A stretch of DNA of 64,000 bases, taken from NCBI RefSeq assembly GCF_004368965.1, contig NZ_SORO01000003.1, positions 62,001 to 126,000 of the forward strand, read 5' to 3'. The notes below the pieces were generated by a model, which searched no databases, was not told the origin of the DNA, and was given only the letters and a program-made list of their open reading frames with translations. The DNA is from Leptospira meyeri (lineage in GTDB: Bacteria > Spirochaetota > Leptospiria > Leptospirales > Leptospiraceae). Positions 39,204-49,526 of this stretch are shown here, piece by piece. The translations under genes were made by a program, and so were the position numbers. Each line of letters starts with the position of its first letter. Within the stretch, counting starts at the first letter, position 1.

Positions 39204-39440
39204 TGTTTCTCCATCAGGTGATAGCAAACCATCAAAATAATCGCATACACCGAATTAGTTTTTGGTATTGTTAGATGATAATTTCCAAGTCAGCAAGTAT
39301 TATTTTTCAATAAAAACAGAAAATAATGATTCAAATCGTATTTCCTTCTCACCATTTAACAAACTATAATTGGATAATATTGAGGGTTAAGACTTTCTAA
39401 ATTTGGAATTTTTTAAAATTTAGCATAAGATTTTAAATCA

Positions 39441-41366
39441 TTATGTTTTTACATGCAGATGAATGATGGTAATGTCATCATGTGGAGCACCTGACAAACC
39501 CGTGAAATAATGAAAATTTTCGAGTAAACTCCCCATGGGATCTATTGATTGTTTGGCGATTGTTTCTAAAAAAGAATTGGCAAGACGTTTTTCGCCGTAT
39601 TCCAACCTATCTGCATTTTCTTCTTCCGTTAGACCATCTGTATAAAATAAAAACTGATCTCCAATTTTAAATGAATATTCCTCTTCCACATAAGTCAGAC
39701 CGGGTAAAATACCAAGAGGTTTTCCCTTTGGTTTGATTTCGACAAGTTCTTTTGATTCAGCCTTCCAGTGAAAAAAAGATGGATGGCCGGCACTCGAAAC
39801 CATAAACTTCCTCGATTCCAAATCAATATGAAAATAAGTGGCGGTTGTGAATCGGCCAAAAGATTTTTTCACCAAATCCTCGTTCATTGCCGAAAGCAAA
39901 AAGGAAGGGTTCGACCAATGTTTGTAATGTTGAAAAAAAGCAAACTTGGAAAGAGAAGCAATGATAGAAGCACCGAGACCATGCCCCACTACATCAGCAA
40001 TTAGGATTCCAAATTTTCTACCACCTAATGCCTGAAAGTCGTAAAAGTCTCCACCTACCTCATGGGATGGTTGGTAGTGGACAGAAATTTCCATTTGATC
40101 CCAATGGGGAGCTGAAGGAGGAAGGATGGCACTTTGAATTCTTGCTGCGGTGACAATTTCTCTTTGTAGAGTTCCGTACTTTACTTCCGAATTGCGAAAT
40201 AAATTTTCACCATAAAGAGTAAGAGAAATCACAAAAATAAAAAATCCCCAATGGGAAGCTCTCGGGACAGTATCCAAAATTCCAAGGGAAGATAAAATAT
40301 CGTGTGCATTTAGGACAAACAGAGCCGATGCACCAATCACAAGTAAAATGGCTTTTGGTTTTCTTGCAACAACTTGCCCCCAAGCCACAATGATTTGGAT
40401 GACAAGGGTTGGCAAACACAACCATACAAATGTTAAAATTCCTACGGACATCGAAATAGTATCCGTAAATGCTAAAGTTAGGATCACAATTGAAAACAAA
40501 ACATGAAACTGCCACATCATTCTAATGACGTTCCAACGACCAGACCCAACCAACTTCTCAAAAAAATACAAACAACTGATGGGAATTAAAAACAAGGTAA
40601 GGATAAAAATGATAAAACTAGGATGAATCGAATCGTAATAAAAAAGGCCAAAAAATCCAGACTGAGATAAAAAATGAATTCCCGATATGGACGAAAACCA
40701 AGTGAAAGCCAATAATTGTTTTTTCCTTCTCCTTTCAAAAAGGTAAAAAGAAAAAAGACCCAAAATCAAAAAGAAAAAACCAAGAGAGGCAAATGACTGC
40801 GTCCTATTAGCAATTGCTTTGTAGTGGTCAGTGGGATCACCAAACAAAGGAGGTTCGGAAAAACCAATCGGCAAAATTCCATCTGAAAAAAATACAATGT
40901 AAATGTAATTTCCCAAACATTCGTTTGGCAAAGATAAAATAGGGATAAAACTTCGATTGTAAACAATCATATCCTGGGTAGTCGACGAATCTGAAGATGG
41001 AACACGAAAAAACTCGGTTTCTAACTTGGTCTCTCCACAATACGCATCAAAAAAAGTAACAAGACCACGCAATAACAGCGCCGGTTCTTCATACCCAAAA
41101 CGATCGCGGTAACGTATCCGAGCTGAAAGATATTTTGGCATTGGTTTTTCCAGACTAATGTAAGGAATAGAATATGGCTGGTATTTGATTGAAAGGTCTT
41201 CAATGGCTGGGCGAAAGACAACTAACTCCTCTTTTGTGAGAAATCGAAATTCCCATTCATGGGACCATTTTAGAGATTGATAAGGAAGAAATGAATCAAA
41301 ACAAGATACAGTGCAAAAAACAGGAAATAGAAAAATGAAGATTCGTTTTACATAGGATCGTTCCAT
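39441..41366 (-). CDS. SpoIIE/RsbU-type PP2C phosphatase with DISM 7TM sensor
   Basis: This 641-residue membrane protein has a signal with a possible lipobox (FPVFCTVSC), an extracytoplasmic domain to about 190, and seven TM helices around 200-400 (ASLGFFFLILGLFSFYLFER, FIIFILTLFLIPISCLYFF). A short helical linker REIVTAARIQSAILPPSAPH leads to the SpoIIE phosphatase domain. VGGDFYDF and ADVVGHGLGASI supply metal-binding Asp residues, and FYTDGLTEEENA and SGAPHDDITI supply the distal ones. It should dephosphorylate a STAS-type antagonist in a partner-switching cascade in response to an external signal. The start overlaps the ArfB-like gene by 19 nt. Confidence 0.92.
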   Translation of the reverse strand: MERSYVKRIFIFLFPVFCTVSCFDSFLPYQSLKWSHEWEFRFLTKEELVVFRPAIEDLSIKYQPYSIPYISLEKPMPKYLSARIRYRDRFGYEEPALLLRGLVTFFDAYCGETKLETEFFRVPSSDSSTTQDMIVYNRSFIPILSLPNECLGNYIYIVFFSDGILPIGFSEPPLFGDPTDHYKAIANRTQSFASLGFFFLILGLFSFYLFERRRKKQLLAFTWFSSISGIHFLSQSGFFGLFYYDSIHPSFIIFILTLFLIPISCLYFFEKLVGSGRWNVIRMMWQFHVLFSIVILTLAFTDTISMSVGILTFVWLCLPTLVIQIIVAWGQVVARKPKAILLVIGASALFVLNAHDILSSLGILDTVPRASHWGFFIFVISLTLYGENLFRNSEVKYGTLQREIVTAARIQSAILPPSAPHWDQMEISVHYQPSHEVGGDFYDFQALGGRKFGILIADVVGHGLGASIIASLSKFAFFQHYKHWSNPSFLLSAMNEDLVKKSFGRFTTATYFHIDLESRKFMVSSAGHPSFFHWKAESKELVEIKPKGKPLGILPGLTYVEEEYSFKIGDQFLFYTDGLTEEENADRLEYGEKRLANSFLETIAKQSIDPMGSLLENFHYFTGLSGAPHDDITIIHLHVKT

Positions 41367-41734
41367 TCTGATTTTTCTTTCTCCAATTTCTTTTTTAGGG
41401 CCTTGCGGTATTTGTTTTGTTTTTTCTTACGAAGTTTTTGAATAGAGGATTCGGACTTTGAAGGTTCCAATTCTCTCTCTAATTCTAAACATAACAAATC
41501 TCTCGCTTTATAACGATTGAGACCTTGGGTTCTATAGACGGAACATTTGATTTGTTTACCTGTAGGTTTATGAACCAAATGCACTGCCGTGGAAACTTTA
41601 TTTACGTTTTGCCCACCCTTACCACCAGACTGAATGAATCGTTCGCTTAGATCTTTTTCAGAAATTCCTAGTACTTCCATCCGTCTCTGTAGTGATAAAT
41701 TTTTTTCAACAGAAACGGGAAAGGTTAAGGGCAT
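41348..41734 (-). CDS. ArfB/YaeJ-like peptidyl-tRNA hydrolase (class I release-factor fold)
   Basis: This 128-residue protein contains the GGQ motif in RFIQSGGKGGQNVNK (Gly40-Gly41-Gln42), TAVHLVHKPTGKQIKCS and QGLNRYKARDLL, with no codon-recognition domain. The last 30 residues are Lys-rich (KLRKKKQNKYRKALKKKLEK), as in ArfB, whose basic tail enters the mRNA channel of stalled ribosomes. It probably rescues non-stop ribosomes by hydrolysing peptidyl-tRNA. Related RF-like proteins (such as RFH) are an alternative. Its end overlaps the start of the SpoIIE phosphatase gene by 19 nt, and it lies downstream of a UVR-motif gene. Confidence 0.87.
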   Translation of the reverse strand: MPLTFPVSVEKNLSLQRRMEVLGISEKDLSERFIQSGGKGGQNVNKVSTAVHLVHKPTGKQIKCSVYRTQGLNRYKARDLLCLELERELEPSKSESSIQKLRKKKQNKYRKALKKKLEKEKSEWNDPM

Positions 41735-41785
41735 TTGACGATAGACTTTAGATAGAATTGGTCAAGAAATTTTTTTCCTAAGGAG

Positions 41786-42478
41786 TTAAGGAGTAGTAGA
41801 TTCTATTTCTAAAATGCGTTTTCGCAAATCAGAAGCAGTTTCATAATTTTCAATTTGAATGGCGTTAAACTTTTGTATGTATAATCCCACTAGTTCATCT
41901 CCCATCTTTCCAGGAACAGATAATGCTTTTTTAAAGTTATCTATGTCAAGGGTGGGATGGTTGTTATGGAAGTAATCAACGATACGTTCCATCTTAAGCC
42001 TAGTAGCTTCCCTAGCAATTCCAGAAGTGTTTCGAAATTCCAAAGAGAGACTTGCTAGAGTTTCTAATGGTTCACTGACTTGGTCTAAATGTTCAGTGAG
42101 ACTTGCGGTTTGCGTTTTCTTTTCTTTGGCCTTACAAAATTCCACATAACGCATGACCATCGAGTTGAACTGCTCCATCCGCTCTTGGATGTATTGATTG
42201 GCCAACTCTTTGTTTTCAGGCATCTGAAAGTCTGGGAGTTGTACGACATCATAAAGATGGATATTGTCTGCAAGGATTTTCATTAGTTCCTCTTTGGAGG
42301 GTAAACCCACGGGAGGAAAGGTGACCACCGGGTAGTTATCACCAATCTTTAGAAAACTGACAACCACATTCGATGCTATGATTTTACCACCAGGTGCAAT
42401 CGGATTTTCACCGAATACATGGCAGTATGCGATCAAGTTACCGGTAGGGTTTGGTTTGGAACCGCGTTCAAAATTCAT
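41786..42478 (-). CDS. UVR-motif protein of unknown function
   Basis: I do not recognise the main domain of this 230-residue protein. Residues 1-70 look beta-rich ([20 protein letters not shown] and [20 protein letters not shown]). The middle is helical. The C-terminus (about 195-228, [20 protein letters not shown] then LRKRILEIE) is a UvrB/UvrC-type UVR motif closely similar to the tail of the BFN protein at 416-991. UVR motifs usually mediate protein contacts in repair or stress proteins. No signal peptide or membrane helix is seen, so it is cytoplasmic. It lies between mrp-like (47 nt upstream) and the ArfB-like gene. Confidence 0.75.
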   Translation of the reverse strand: MNFERGSKPNPTGNLIAYCHVFGENPIAPGGKIIASNVVVSFLKIGDNYPVVTFPPVGLPSKEELMKILADNIHLYDVVQLPDFQMPENKELANQYIQERMEQFNSMVMRYVEFCKAKEKKTQTASLTEHLDQVSEPLETLASLSLEFRNTSGIAREATRLKMERIVDYFHNNHPTLDIDNFKKALSVPGKMGDELVGLYIQKFNAIQIENYETASDLRKRILEIESTTP

Positions 42479-42525
42479 AGTGTATCTTTTAGACTAAGAA
42501 AAAGCTCTGAAGAAACAAGTGATTT

Positions 42526-43578
42526 TTAATCTTCCCACTGGGCGATTTGATTTTCCAAGTTTTTTGCAATGCGGAAATAAGCCTCTTTTAAAGGAGAATC
42601 CCCTGCCTCTAGGAGAGCAGGTTTTCCTGACTCACCAGAACTCATGACGTCCAACGTCAAAGGAACTGAGCCGAGTTCCGGTACACCCACTTGTTTGGAG
42701 AGTTTTTCCCCTCCACCTTTCGAAAAAACATCCGTTACATGGCCACATTTTGGGCAAGCAAACCCAGACATATTTTCCACAATTCCGAGAATTGGTACTT
42801 TTACTTGTTTAAACATGGCTGCAGCACGCCCTGCATCAAGAACTGCCACTTCTTGCGGAGTTGTCACAATCACTGCCCCGTCCAAATCAATGAGTTGGGC
42901 AAGTGAAAGTTGAACATCTCCTGTTCCTGGAGGTAAGTCGATGAAAAGATAATCTAACTCTCCCCAAACAACATCGTATAAGAACTGTTCAATGGCTTTT
43001 CCAAGCATTGGTCCGCGCCAAACCACTGGTTGGTCTTCTGTCACAAGGAAAGAAAAAGATATGAGTTTGATTCCATGTTTTTCAATCGGATAAATTTTAT
43101 CTTCTTCAGATTTTAAAGCAACACGACCATTGATTCCAAACATTTTTCCAAGAGAAGGTCCATAAATATCAGCATCAAGAATTCCCACCTTCTTTCCGTT
43201 TCGCGCTAATGTGGAAGCAAGGTTTGCAGTGACAGTTGATTTTCCGACACCACCTTTTCCTGATCCGACAGCGATGACTTTTTTAACACCGATGATCCGA
43301 TTTCCATCTTCCATCTTTAGGTTTTGGTCTACTTCAAATTTGATTTTGACCTTACCCGCTCCTTCGATTTTGGAGATGAGCTGTCTTGTTTGTGCCTCGA
43401 GTCCGATTTGTAATCGTCTATCCGCATTTGGCGTTTTGATTAAAATTTCAATTCCATCATCTGTCGGTGTTACTGATGCAACCATCCCCAAACTTACGAT
43501 GTCTTTTTTTAACTCAGGGTGTTTTACCTGCATGAGTTGTCTCTGGATGGATGTTAAATCAACTTTTGAATTTGCCAT
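42526..43578 (-). CDS. mrp: Mrp/ApbC-family Fe-S cluster carrier ATPase
   Basis: This protein has 350 residues from ATG 43578, which has AAAGGA upstream. Residues 1-80 are the MIP18-like (DUF59) domain. The P-loop ATPase follows: deviant Walker [17 protein letters not shown] (108-116), [16 protein letters not shown], and [18 protein letters not shown]. Cys275 and Cys278 in FACPKCGH form the CxxC that holds a bridging 4Fe-4S cluster in the dimer. It probably transfers Fe-S clusters to apo-proteins. It is cotranscribed with the metallophosphoesterase (10 nt) and lipoyl-domain genes upstream. Confidence 0.94.
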   Translation of the reverse strand: MANSKVDLTSIQRQLMQVKHPELKKDIVSLGMVASVTPTDDGIEILIKTPNADRRLQIGLEAQTRQLISKIEGAGKVKIKFEVDQNLKMEDGNRIIGVKKVIAVGSGKGGVGKSTVTANLASTLARNGKKVGILDADIYGPSLGKMFGINGRVALKSEEDKIYPIEKHGIKLISFSFLVTEDQPVVWRGPMLGKAIEQFLYDVVWGELDYLFIDLPPGTGDVQLSLAQLIDLDGAVIVTTPQEVAVLDAGRAAAMFKQVKVPILGIVENMSGFACPKCGHVTDVFSKGGGEKLSKQVGVPELGSVPLTLDVMSSGESGKPALLEAGDSPLKEAYFRIAKNLENQIAQWED

Positions 43579-43588
43579 GGTTTGTCCT

Positions 43589-44452
43589 TTAAATGACTCC
43601 TTCCGATTCTTCATAAAAAATTGGATTGGTCTCAATGAATTTGTCTTCTGAATAAATGAAACGACGGTATGAAATAGACTTTCCCATATCAATCAAATGA
43701 AATCCACATTCGTGATTCCTATCGGAAAGTCTCGTGCTGGATGCTGAATTGACGATGGGAAAAGAGGCACCAGGTCCAGGAAGTTTGACCCAATTGGTAT
43801 GTGTATGTCCATGCAAATATAACTCAGGTGGACTCACTTTTAGTTTAGCAACCACTTCTGTTCGGTTTGTCATTTGGTGTGCTTTGGATTCGATTTCCGT
43901 TTTAGGATTCCAAAGTGGATGGTGACAAACAAGAACATAAGGTTCTCTAACCAAAAACGATGTTTTTTCAATCACTTCTGGGGCAACATAACCATTGGCC
44001 GTGATTCTAGGGATGGCATAATTGGAGTCCCAACCAATAAAAAGTTTTCCCCCAATTTTTTTGGATCGAATGTACAATTTTGGATCGAGAGGGGTTCCCA
44101 TCCACTCGCTAAATGTTTTTTCAAATAATGGATTTGGACCAATGGCTCGTTTTTGGTAACGATCATGGTTTCCTGGAATTAAAAACGTTTTGTCCGTAAG
44201 AAGAGGACGTAAAATTTCTTTAGCGTTTTCGAACTCACCTGGATGAGAAACATTTGTCAAATCGCCAGAAATGACGAGTGCATCATATTCTAATTTACTA
44301 ATGGCCTCAATCATTGCCGAAACCAAGACAAGTGGATGTTTTGATTTTCGTCTCAACCGATAGCTGAGATAACCGACGATTGCCTTTCCACGAAGAGAAA
44401 ACAAAGGAAGTTTCTTCGGGAAATGTAAGTCGGAAATATGTAGGATTTTCAT
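43589..44452 (-). CDS. Calcineurin-like metallophosphoesterase
   Basis: This 287-residue soluble enzyme has the five metal motifs of the family: Asp8 and His10 in [37 protein letters not shown] and [10 protein letters not shown]. The substrate is not determined; candidates include cyclic nucleotides (CpdA type), nucleotides or UDP-sugars (LpxH-like members are more hydrophobic). Its ATG overlaps the TGA of the upstream lipoyl-domain gene (ATGA, 44449-44452) and it precedes mrp by 10 nt, so the three are one unit. No signal peptide is visible, so it acts in the cytoplasm. Confidence 0.9.
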   Translation of the reverse strand: MKILHISDLHFPKKLPLFSLRGKAIVGYLSYRLRRKSKHPLVLVSAMIEAISKLEYDALVISGDLTNVSHPGEFENAKEILRPLLTDKTFLIPGNHDRYQKRAIGPNPLFEKTFSEWMGTPLDPKLYIRSKKIGGKLFIGWDSNYAIPRITANGYVAPEVIEKTSFLVREPYVLVCHHPLWNPKTEIESKAHQMTNRTEVVAKLKVSPPELYLHGHTHTNWVKLPGPGASFPIVNSASSTRLSDRNHECGFHLIDMGKSISYRRFIYSEDKFIETNPIFYEESEGVI

Positions 44453-44691
44453 TCGTTAATATCCATGATTCCGAGGATATCTCCTTTTTTCACTACCGAT
44501 CCTTCTTCCTTTATGATTTTTTTTAAGGTCCCAGAATAGGGTGATTCTACAGGAAAGGCCGCTTTGTCGGTGACGAGTTCGATCATTTCGTCCCCTTTTG
44601 ACACGGAATCACCAACACTCCGGAGCCAACGAACCAATTCGATCTTTTCTGTATCACCCAAATCTGGAGTTTTTAAAAGGAATTCTTTCAT
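44449..44691 (-). CDS. Stand-alone lipoyl/biotinyl-domain protein
   Basis: This is an 80-residue protein from ATG 44691, consisting of one lipoyl domain. The modified lysine is Lys43 in ELVTDKAAFPVES, the form TDKA typical of lipoyl domains of 2-oxoacid dehydrogenase E2 subunits, not the biotin motif MKM. GTLKKIIKEEGSVVKKGDIL follows. There is no E2 catalytic domain and no dehydrogenase gene nearby. It is coupled to a metallophosphoesterase gene. It may be a swinging-arm or cofactor-storage protein; that is open. A GTG at 44697 is an alternative start. Confidence 0.85.
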   Translation of the reverse strand: MKEFLLKTPDLGDTEKIELVRWLRSVGDSVSKGDEMIELVTDKAAFPVESPYSGTLKKIIKEEGSVVKKGDILGIMDINE

Positions 44692-44778
44692 GGACACAAA
44701 CCTTTGTCACGGAATTGAAAACTGGTTTACAAAACCATGTTTTCCCGTTTTTTTAACATAAAAGTTTAGCGAACCTCA

Positions 44779-45615
44779 ATGGGAAACGAGAAAATCAAAT
44801 ATAAAGGCACTGAAATCATCGAAAACTTGGACCAATTGATTCAAAAGGACTATTTCCATTTTGAACTAAAAGGACTCACCAAGTCAACAAGAGATATCGT
44901 CAATGAAGTAGTTCAAGGAATCTTAAACCGAGTTGGTGCAAATCCACTCACTTCATTTCATTTGTTTAGCGGTCTAATGGAAGCCCTATTGAATGCTGTA
45001 AAAGCAAACACACGTTTTGTGATATTTCAAGATGAACTTTTGAATAAACTTACAGCACAGGGACAAACTCCAGAAGAAGAAGCGGAAGAATTACTCGACA
45101 TCATTTTAGAAACAGAACCACTTCGGGATGCAATGCAACGTTATATTGTTCCCGATAAAATCAAAAAAGTGGTTCAAAAGATTCTAACTTTATCGGACAA
45201 AAAAAGATCAAAAAAACACAACCTCTCCATCGACGAAAAAGAATTCTTAAACATAGTTAGAGAAAAAGTAAAAAAATATGATCTTAAAATTTCAATGAAA
45301 ATTGAAATCAGGCCTACTTCTGTTTACATTCGAATCAGAAATGATTCCCCCATTATGGGTATGGATCTAAATCGAATTCGTAAAAGTAGAGAAAGACATG
45401 CGGAACTTGCAAAACAAGGCAACTCTGCAGAATTTTTCAGGCCAGACTTTTTGGATGAAAAAGAAAGTGCCGGGTTTGGGATAGCAATGATAGATGAAGG
45501 TTTTTATAACTTAGGTCTTGATCCATTGGATTGTTTTGATATCCAAACCAGTAAAAAAACAACTACGGTTTACCTCAACTATCCGTTAGAGGCTCTCCAA
45601 AAGATGGAGTTTTGA
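44779..45615 (+). CDS. GHKL-ATPase-like protein of unknown function
   Basis: I do not know this protein by name. Its 278 residues carry a plausible histidine-kinase-type ATP site: an N box with Glu68, Asn72 and Asn77 (LMEALLNAVKAN), a G1-like RIRNDSPIMGMDLNRI, and a G2-like SAGFGIAMIDEGF near 235. No DHp domain with phospho-acceptor His and no membrane segment is seen. A charged insert sits between N box and G1 (about 95-175, with KKRSKKHNLS). It could be an anti-sigma-like kinase or a GHKL regulator. Its TGA overlaps the TTG start of the folate gene (TTGA, 45612-45615), so translation is coupled. The ATG 44779 lacks a clear Shine-Dalgarno. Confidence 0.72.
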   Translation: MGNEKIKYKGTEIIENLDQLIQKDYFHFELKGLTKSTRDIVNEVVQGILNRVGANPLTSFHLFSGLMEALLNAVKANTRFVIFQDELLNKLTAQGQTPEEEAEELLDIILETEPLRDAMQRYIVPDKIKKVVQKILTLSDKKRSKKHNLSIDEKEFLNIVREKVKKYDLKISMKIEIRPTSVYIRIRNDSPIMGMDLNRIRKSRERHAELAKQGNSAEFFRPDFLDEKESAGFGIAMIDEGFYNLGLDPLDCFDIQTSKKTTTVYLNYPLEALQKMEF

Positions 45616-47468
45616 TACAGGTTTCAGAAATCACTTGGGAATCTTTTGAAAAAGAATACCGAAAAATTGGAGGTTTTCTTTTTGAAGATTCCAGTTCCGA
45701 ACCGGGTTATACCCTTTGCGATTGGTATTTTGATTTACAAGAGGAAGTAGAAATCCTCTACGCAAAGACAGAACCAGTCGCAGAAACAATAGAAAACAAC
45801 TTATCCAAGTTAGACGATCTTAGAGAAAAAGGTTTTTATCCATGTGGTGCCTTTTTTTTCGAACTTGGATACTTTTTTATCGAAGGTTTGGATCTAAACC
45901 ATTCTCCTCTTCCAGAAGGGACACCTCTCCTCCAGTATTCCATTTACAAACAAAAAAAAAGAATCAAGTATCCAAATCCCTCACCTCCCCACTTTGGGAA
46001 AACGGAATTAAAAAATAGTAATGTCTTATGGGATAAAGAAACTTATAAGTTACGCTTCGAAAAAACAAGAGAAGCGCTTTTACTTGGTGAAAGTTACGAA
46101 TTAAATTTATGTTTTTCAGTTTCCCTTTCAATCGAAGGAGATTTGTTTTTATACTACCAATCTTTAAAGGCAAAACAAAAAACCAGTTACTCTGTTTATT
46201 ATCCTTTTTTTCATACAAGGACTTTATCCTTATCGCCGGAATTGTTTTTTGAAATCAAAGGTAACCAAATCCAAACAGAACCAATGAAAGGAACCAACCT
46301 TCGAGGTTTCACATCAAAACAAGACGAAGAAAACAAAACCATCCTACAATCCTCTGCTAAAGAAAGAGCGGAAAATGTAATGATTACCGATTTGTATCGA
46401 AATGATTTAGGAAGAATCGCAAAACAAGGAACAGTCCAAGTAACAGATCTTTTTTTAGTGAAAGGTCTGGAAACAGTTTGGCAAATGGTTTCCAAAGTAG
46501 AAGCCAAATTAAAAAATCCCTTTGCCTGGTTTCCCGTCCTAAAGGCTCTTTTTCCTTCTGGATCTGTGATTGGAGCTCCCAAAAAAAGATCCTTTGAACT
46601 TGTAAGAGAATTGGAAAATACAAATAGAGGATTGTACACGGGATCATTATTCGTTTCAGAAATGTTAGATGGATTTCCTTGGATTCGATCCAATGTTTCC
46701 ATTAGAACCTTACATCTCAAAAAAGACGAGAATCTATGGAAAGGAAACTATGGAGTGGGAAGCGGAATTACAGTTCTTTCCGATGCCGAGGCTGAATACA
46801 ACGAATGCCTAGCAAAATTAAAATTTATCACAAACCCAAACACTTCCAGTTTTGAAATATTGGAAACTTTACGATTTAGAAAGGGACATTATTTTTTATT
46901 AAATTTGCACCTAGAAAGAATGAAACGAACTGCAAATCGATTTGGTTATCCCTTTTCAAAACAAAAAGCAAAAGCCACTTTAAAAACTCTCACCGATGGT
47001 TCCAATGATACCTTGCGCATTCGTTTATTACTCGGAGAACGTGGTGAATTTCATGGAGAAACATTCTCATTTTTTAAACAAAAAAAAAGACCCACCATTC
47101 GACTAGGTCTTGCTAGTCGCCCAATCGATTCAAAAAATCTATTTTTGTACCACAAAACAACGAACCGTTCGTTTTATCATGAGATGTTAGAAGACTGCAA
47201 AACCAAATCCATTGATGATTGTATTCTGTTTGATCAGGAAAACCGAATTCTAGAAACCAATCTTCGCAATCTTTTCTTGAGAAAGGGCAAGGATTGGTTT
47301 ACCCCCTCACTCGAAACAGGAGGTCTTCCTGGTGTGTTTCGAGAAGCAATCATCAGAAAGGGATGGGTAAAAGAAACCGTTCTTTACAAATCAGACTTAG
47401 AAAAAGCGGATGAAATCCTCGTTGGAAATTCCCTACGCGGTTTTGAAAGAGTAGATCTGGTTCTTTAA
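45612..47468 (+). CDS. pabBC: Aminodeoxychorismate synthase component I fused to aminodeoxychorismate lyase-like domain (PabB-PabC)
   Basis: This is a 618-residue two-domain protein. Residues to about 400 are chorismate-binding PabB: ELNLCFSVSLSI, EPMKGTNLRGFTSKQDEENK, MITDLYRNDLGRIAKQGTVQ, LFPSGSVIGAPKKRS and NYGVGSGITVLSDAEAEYNE. From about 415 a class-IV PLP enzyme follows (FEILETLRFRKGHYFLLNLH, LERMKRTANRFGY, LYHKTTNRSFYHEM with a Lys at the Schiff-base place, and ETNLRNLFLR). Together they make p-aminobenzoate from aminated chorismate for folate; the glutaminase PabA must come from elsewhere. The start is TTG 45612, only 2 nt after GGAG, and overlaps the stop of the GHKL-like gene. Confidence 0.88.
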   Translation: MIQVSEITWESFEKEYRKIGGFLFEDSSSEPGYTLCDWYFDLQEEVEILYAKTEPVAETIENNLSKLDDLREKGFYPCGAFFFELGYFFIEGLDLNHSPLPEGTPLLQYSIYKQKKRIKYPNPSPPHFGKTELKNSNVLWDKETYKLRFEKTREALLLGESYELNLCFSVSLSIEGDLFLYYQSLKAKQKTSYSVYYPFFHTRTLSLSPELFFEIKGNQIQTEPMKGTNLRGFTSKQDEENKTILQSSAKERAENVMITDLYRNDLGRIAKQGTVQVTDLFLVKGLETVWQMVSKVEAKLKNPFAWFPVLKALFPSGSVIGAPKKRSFELVRELENTNRGLYTGSLFVSEMLDGFPWIRSNVSIRTLHLKKDENLWKGNYGVGSGITVLSDAEAEYNECLAKLKFITNPNTSSFEILETLRFRKGHYFLLNLHLERMKRTANRFGYPFSKQKAKATLKTLTDGSNDTLRIRLLLGERGEFHGETFSFFKQKKRPTIRLGLASRPIDSKNLFLYHKTTNRSFYHEMLEDCKTKSIDDCILFDQENRILETNLRNLFLRKGKDWFTPSLETGGLPGVFREAIIRKGWVKETVLYKSDLEKADEILVGNSLRGFERVDLVL

Positions 47469-47526
47469 CAAGTAAAAGTTAAAGACAATTTAAAGAGGCA
47501 AATTGTGAACTTGCCCTTCATTTGAC

Positions 47527-48945
47527 TTACAGAATAAACCGGCTTAAGTCCTTATCTTCAATGATTCCTTTTAATTTTGAAGACACATAACTTTCATTAA
47601 TGACTACTTGTTTTTGATTTTCTGGTAAATCCGGTGCATCAAAACTAGTATCTTCCAGAAGTTTTTCCATAATGGTATTGAGTCTTCTTGCACCAATGTT
47701 CTCATTTTTTTCATTCATTTGAAAGGCCAATTTGGCAATTTCTGCAATCCCATCGGTTGTGTATTCAATCTTCACGCCTTCTGTGGCAAGAAGAGCTTCA
47801 TATTGTTTGGTGAGAGATGACTTAGGTGTGGTAAGGATTTTAATAAAATCAGATTCGGTGAGAGTTTCCAGTTCCACACGAATCGGAAATCTTCCCTGAA
47901 GTTCAGGAATAAGGTCTGAGGGTTTCGTCATATGAAAGGCACCAGCCGCAATAAAAAGAATGTGATCTGTTTTGATCGGTCCAATCTTTGTATTCACAGT
48001 GGATCCTTCGACTATCGGAAGTAAGTCTCTTTGTACTCCTTCCCGGGACACGTCGGCACCTTGCCTTCCTTCGCGACCGGCAATTTTATCGATCTCATCT
48101 AAAAAGATAATCCCCATCTCTTCCACACGACGTACGGCTTCTGATTGGATTTTGTCTGCATCGATTAGTTTTTCTGCTTCCGATTCGGTAAGGAGTTTCC
48201 CAGCATCAATTATTTTTACTTTTCGTTTGCCGGTTTTTTTCGGCATCAAATCACCGAGTAAACTTTGCAACTGGTTGTCCATGTCTTCCATATTACCGGC
48301 ACCAAACACTTGCAACATGGGCATACCGGTTGTTTGACTGGGTTTTGGAATATCGATTTCGATTTCTTGTTCGTTTAAGATTCCTTTGCGAAGTTTCTCC
48401 CTAAACTTTTCTCTGGATTCTTTATAACTAGTCTGCCTTTCTTTTTCTTCTGGATTTAGATCTTCTTCTTTTTTATGGAAGATGGGAGGTAAAATGGCAT
48501 CGAGAATTATTTCTTCTGCTTTTTCAACGGCTTTGTCTTTCACACGGTCACGAAATTCGGCTTTCACCAAATTTAACGCACCCATTGCGAGATCACGGAT
48601 CATTGATTCTACGTCACGACCAACATAACCCACTTCCGTATACTTTGTGGCTTCTACTTTCAGAAAGGGTGCACCACATAACTTAGACAGACGACGAGCT
48701 ATTTCCGTTTTCCCCACACCTGTAGGTCCGATCATGATGATGTTTTTTGGATAAATTTCTTCTTTAAGAGATTCGTCAAGTTTACGGCGTCTAGAACGAT
48801 TTCTAAGGGCAACCGCAACAGCTCGTTTTGCTTTGGTTTGCCCAATGATATGTTCATCTAACTTTTCTACAATTTGACGAGGAGTTAATTCCTCAGCAGG
48901 GTTTGGAGAACCCGCAACTTCTGCAAGAATGGTTGGGTATGTCAT
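47527..48945 (-). CDS. hslU: HslU ATPase subunit of the HslVU protease
   Basis: This protein has 472 residues from ATG 48945 (AGGA upstream), one base after hslV ends. It is an AAA+ unfoldase: [20 protein letters not shown], Walker [31 protein letters not shown], Walker [33 protein letters not shown], sensor-2 region [17 protein letters not shown], and the C-terminal tail [15 protein letters not shown] that docks into HslV. The intermediate I domain lies at about 140-260. It feeds unfolded proteins to HslV. The neighbouring genes form xerD-rsbW-like-hslV-hslU on this strand. Confidence 0.98.
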   Translation of the reverse strand: MTYPTILAEVAGSPNPAEELTPRQIVEKLDEHIIGQTKAKRAVAVALRNRSRRRKLDESLKEEIYPKNIIMIGPTGVGKTEIARRLSKLCGAPFLKVEATKYTEVGYVGRDVESMIRDLAMGALNLVKAEFRDRVKDKAVEKAEEIILDAILPPIFHKKEEDLNPEEKERQTSYKESREKFREKLRKGILNEQEIEIDIPKPSQTTGMPMLQVFGAGNMEDMDNQLQSLLGDLMPKKTGKRKVKIIDAGKLLTESEAEKLIDADKIQSEAVRRVEEMGIIFLDEIDKIAGREGRQGADVSREGVQRDLLPIVEGSTVNTKIGPIKTDHILFIAAGAFHMTKPSDLIPELQGRFPIRVELETLTESDFIKILTTPKSSLTKQYEALLATEGVKIEYTTDGIAEIAKLAFQMNEKNENIGARRLNTIMEKLLEDTSFDAPDLPENQKQVVINESYVSSKLKGIIEDKDLSRFIL

Positions 48946-48946
48946 T

Positions 48947-49480
48947 TTATAATTCCTCAATCACCAAATTATGGTTTGTGTATATACAAATATCAGCAGT
49001 GATCTGCATTGCTTTTGTAATGATGTCTTTTGGATCCATATCCGTGTTTTGAACAAGAGCACGAGCTGCCGAGAGAGCAAAATTTCCGCCAGAGCCAATG
49101 GCAAGCACTCCATCATCGGGTGAAATGACATCTCCTGTTCCTGAAATTAAAAAAGATTCATTGGCATCACAAACAATGAGTAGTGCTTCCAACCTTCGAA
49201 GCATCCGGTCCATCCTCCACTCACGAGCAAGCTCCACAGCGGCACGAGAGACAGATCCACCATGTTCGATTAATTTTTTTTCAAAAAGTTCAAAAAGAGT
49301 AAAAGCATCGGCAGCACTTCCTGCAAATCCCGCAATCACCTTACCGTTGTAAAGTCTTCGGACTTTTTTGGCAGTATGTTTCATCACGGTATTTCCCATG
49401 GATACCTGACCGTCTCCCCCTACGGCAATTTTACCGTTTTTTCGAACAGAAAGGATGGTCGTCGCATGAATTGTTTCCAT
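48947..49480 (-). CDS. hslV: HslV peptidase subunit of the HslVU protease
   Basis: This protein has 177 residues from ATG 49480. The N-terminal METIHA is a short propeptide ahead of Thr7-Thr8 ([20 protein letters not shown]), resembling CodW/HslV proteins with an extended N-terminus; Thr7 is the likely nucleophile after processing. [20 protein letters not shown] sequence (here [20 protein letters not shown]), [18 protein letters not shown] and [14 protein letters not shown] confirm the family. It forms the proteolytic double hexamer. Upstream TTG 49501 is a weaker alternative. A 46-nt gap to the RsbW-like gene may hold a promoter, though nothing clear is visible. Confidence 0.97.
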   Translation of the reverse strand: METIHATTILSVRKNGKIAVGGDGQVSMGNTVMKHTAKKVRRLYNGKVIAGFAGSAADAFTLFELFEKKLIEHGGSVSRAAVELAREWRMDRMLRRLEALLIVCDANESFLISGTGDVISPDDGVLAIGSGGNFALSAARALVQNTDMDPKDIITKAMQITADICIYTNHNLVIEEL

Positions 49481-49526
49481 ACGGATAAACTTACAAATCA
49501 AGGATAGTTGTCGAGAAAAATGGAGG

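Noticed and set aside
39397..39423. AT-rich hairpin CTAAATTT/AAATTTAG after the SpoIIE phosphatase gene
   Set aside because: Weak stem with no G-C pairs to stabilise it beyond one, and no T tract follows on the transcribed strand, so I did not call it a terminator.
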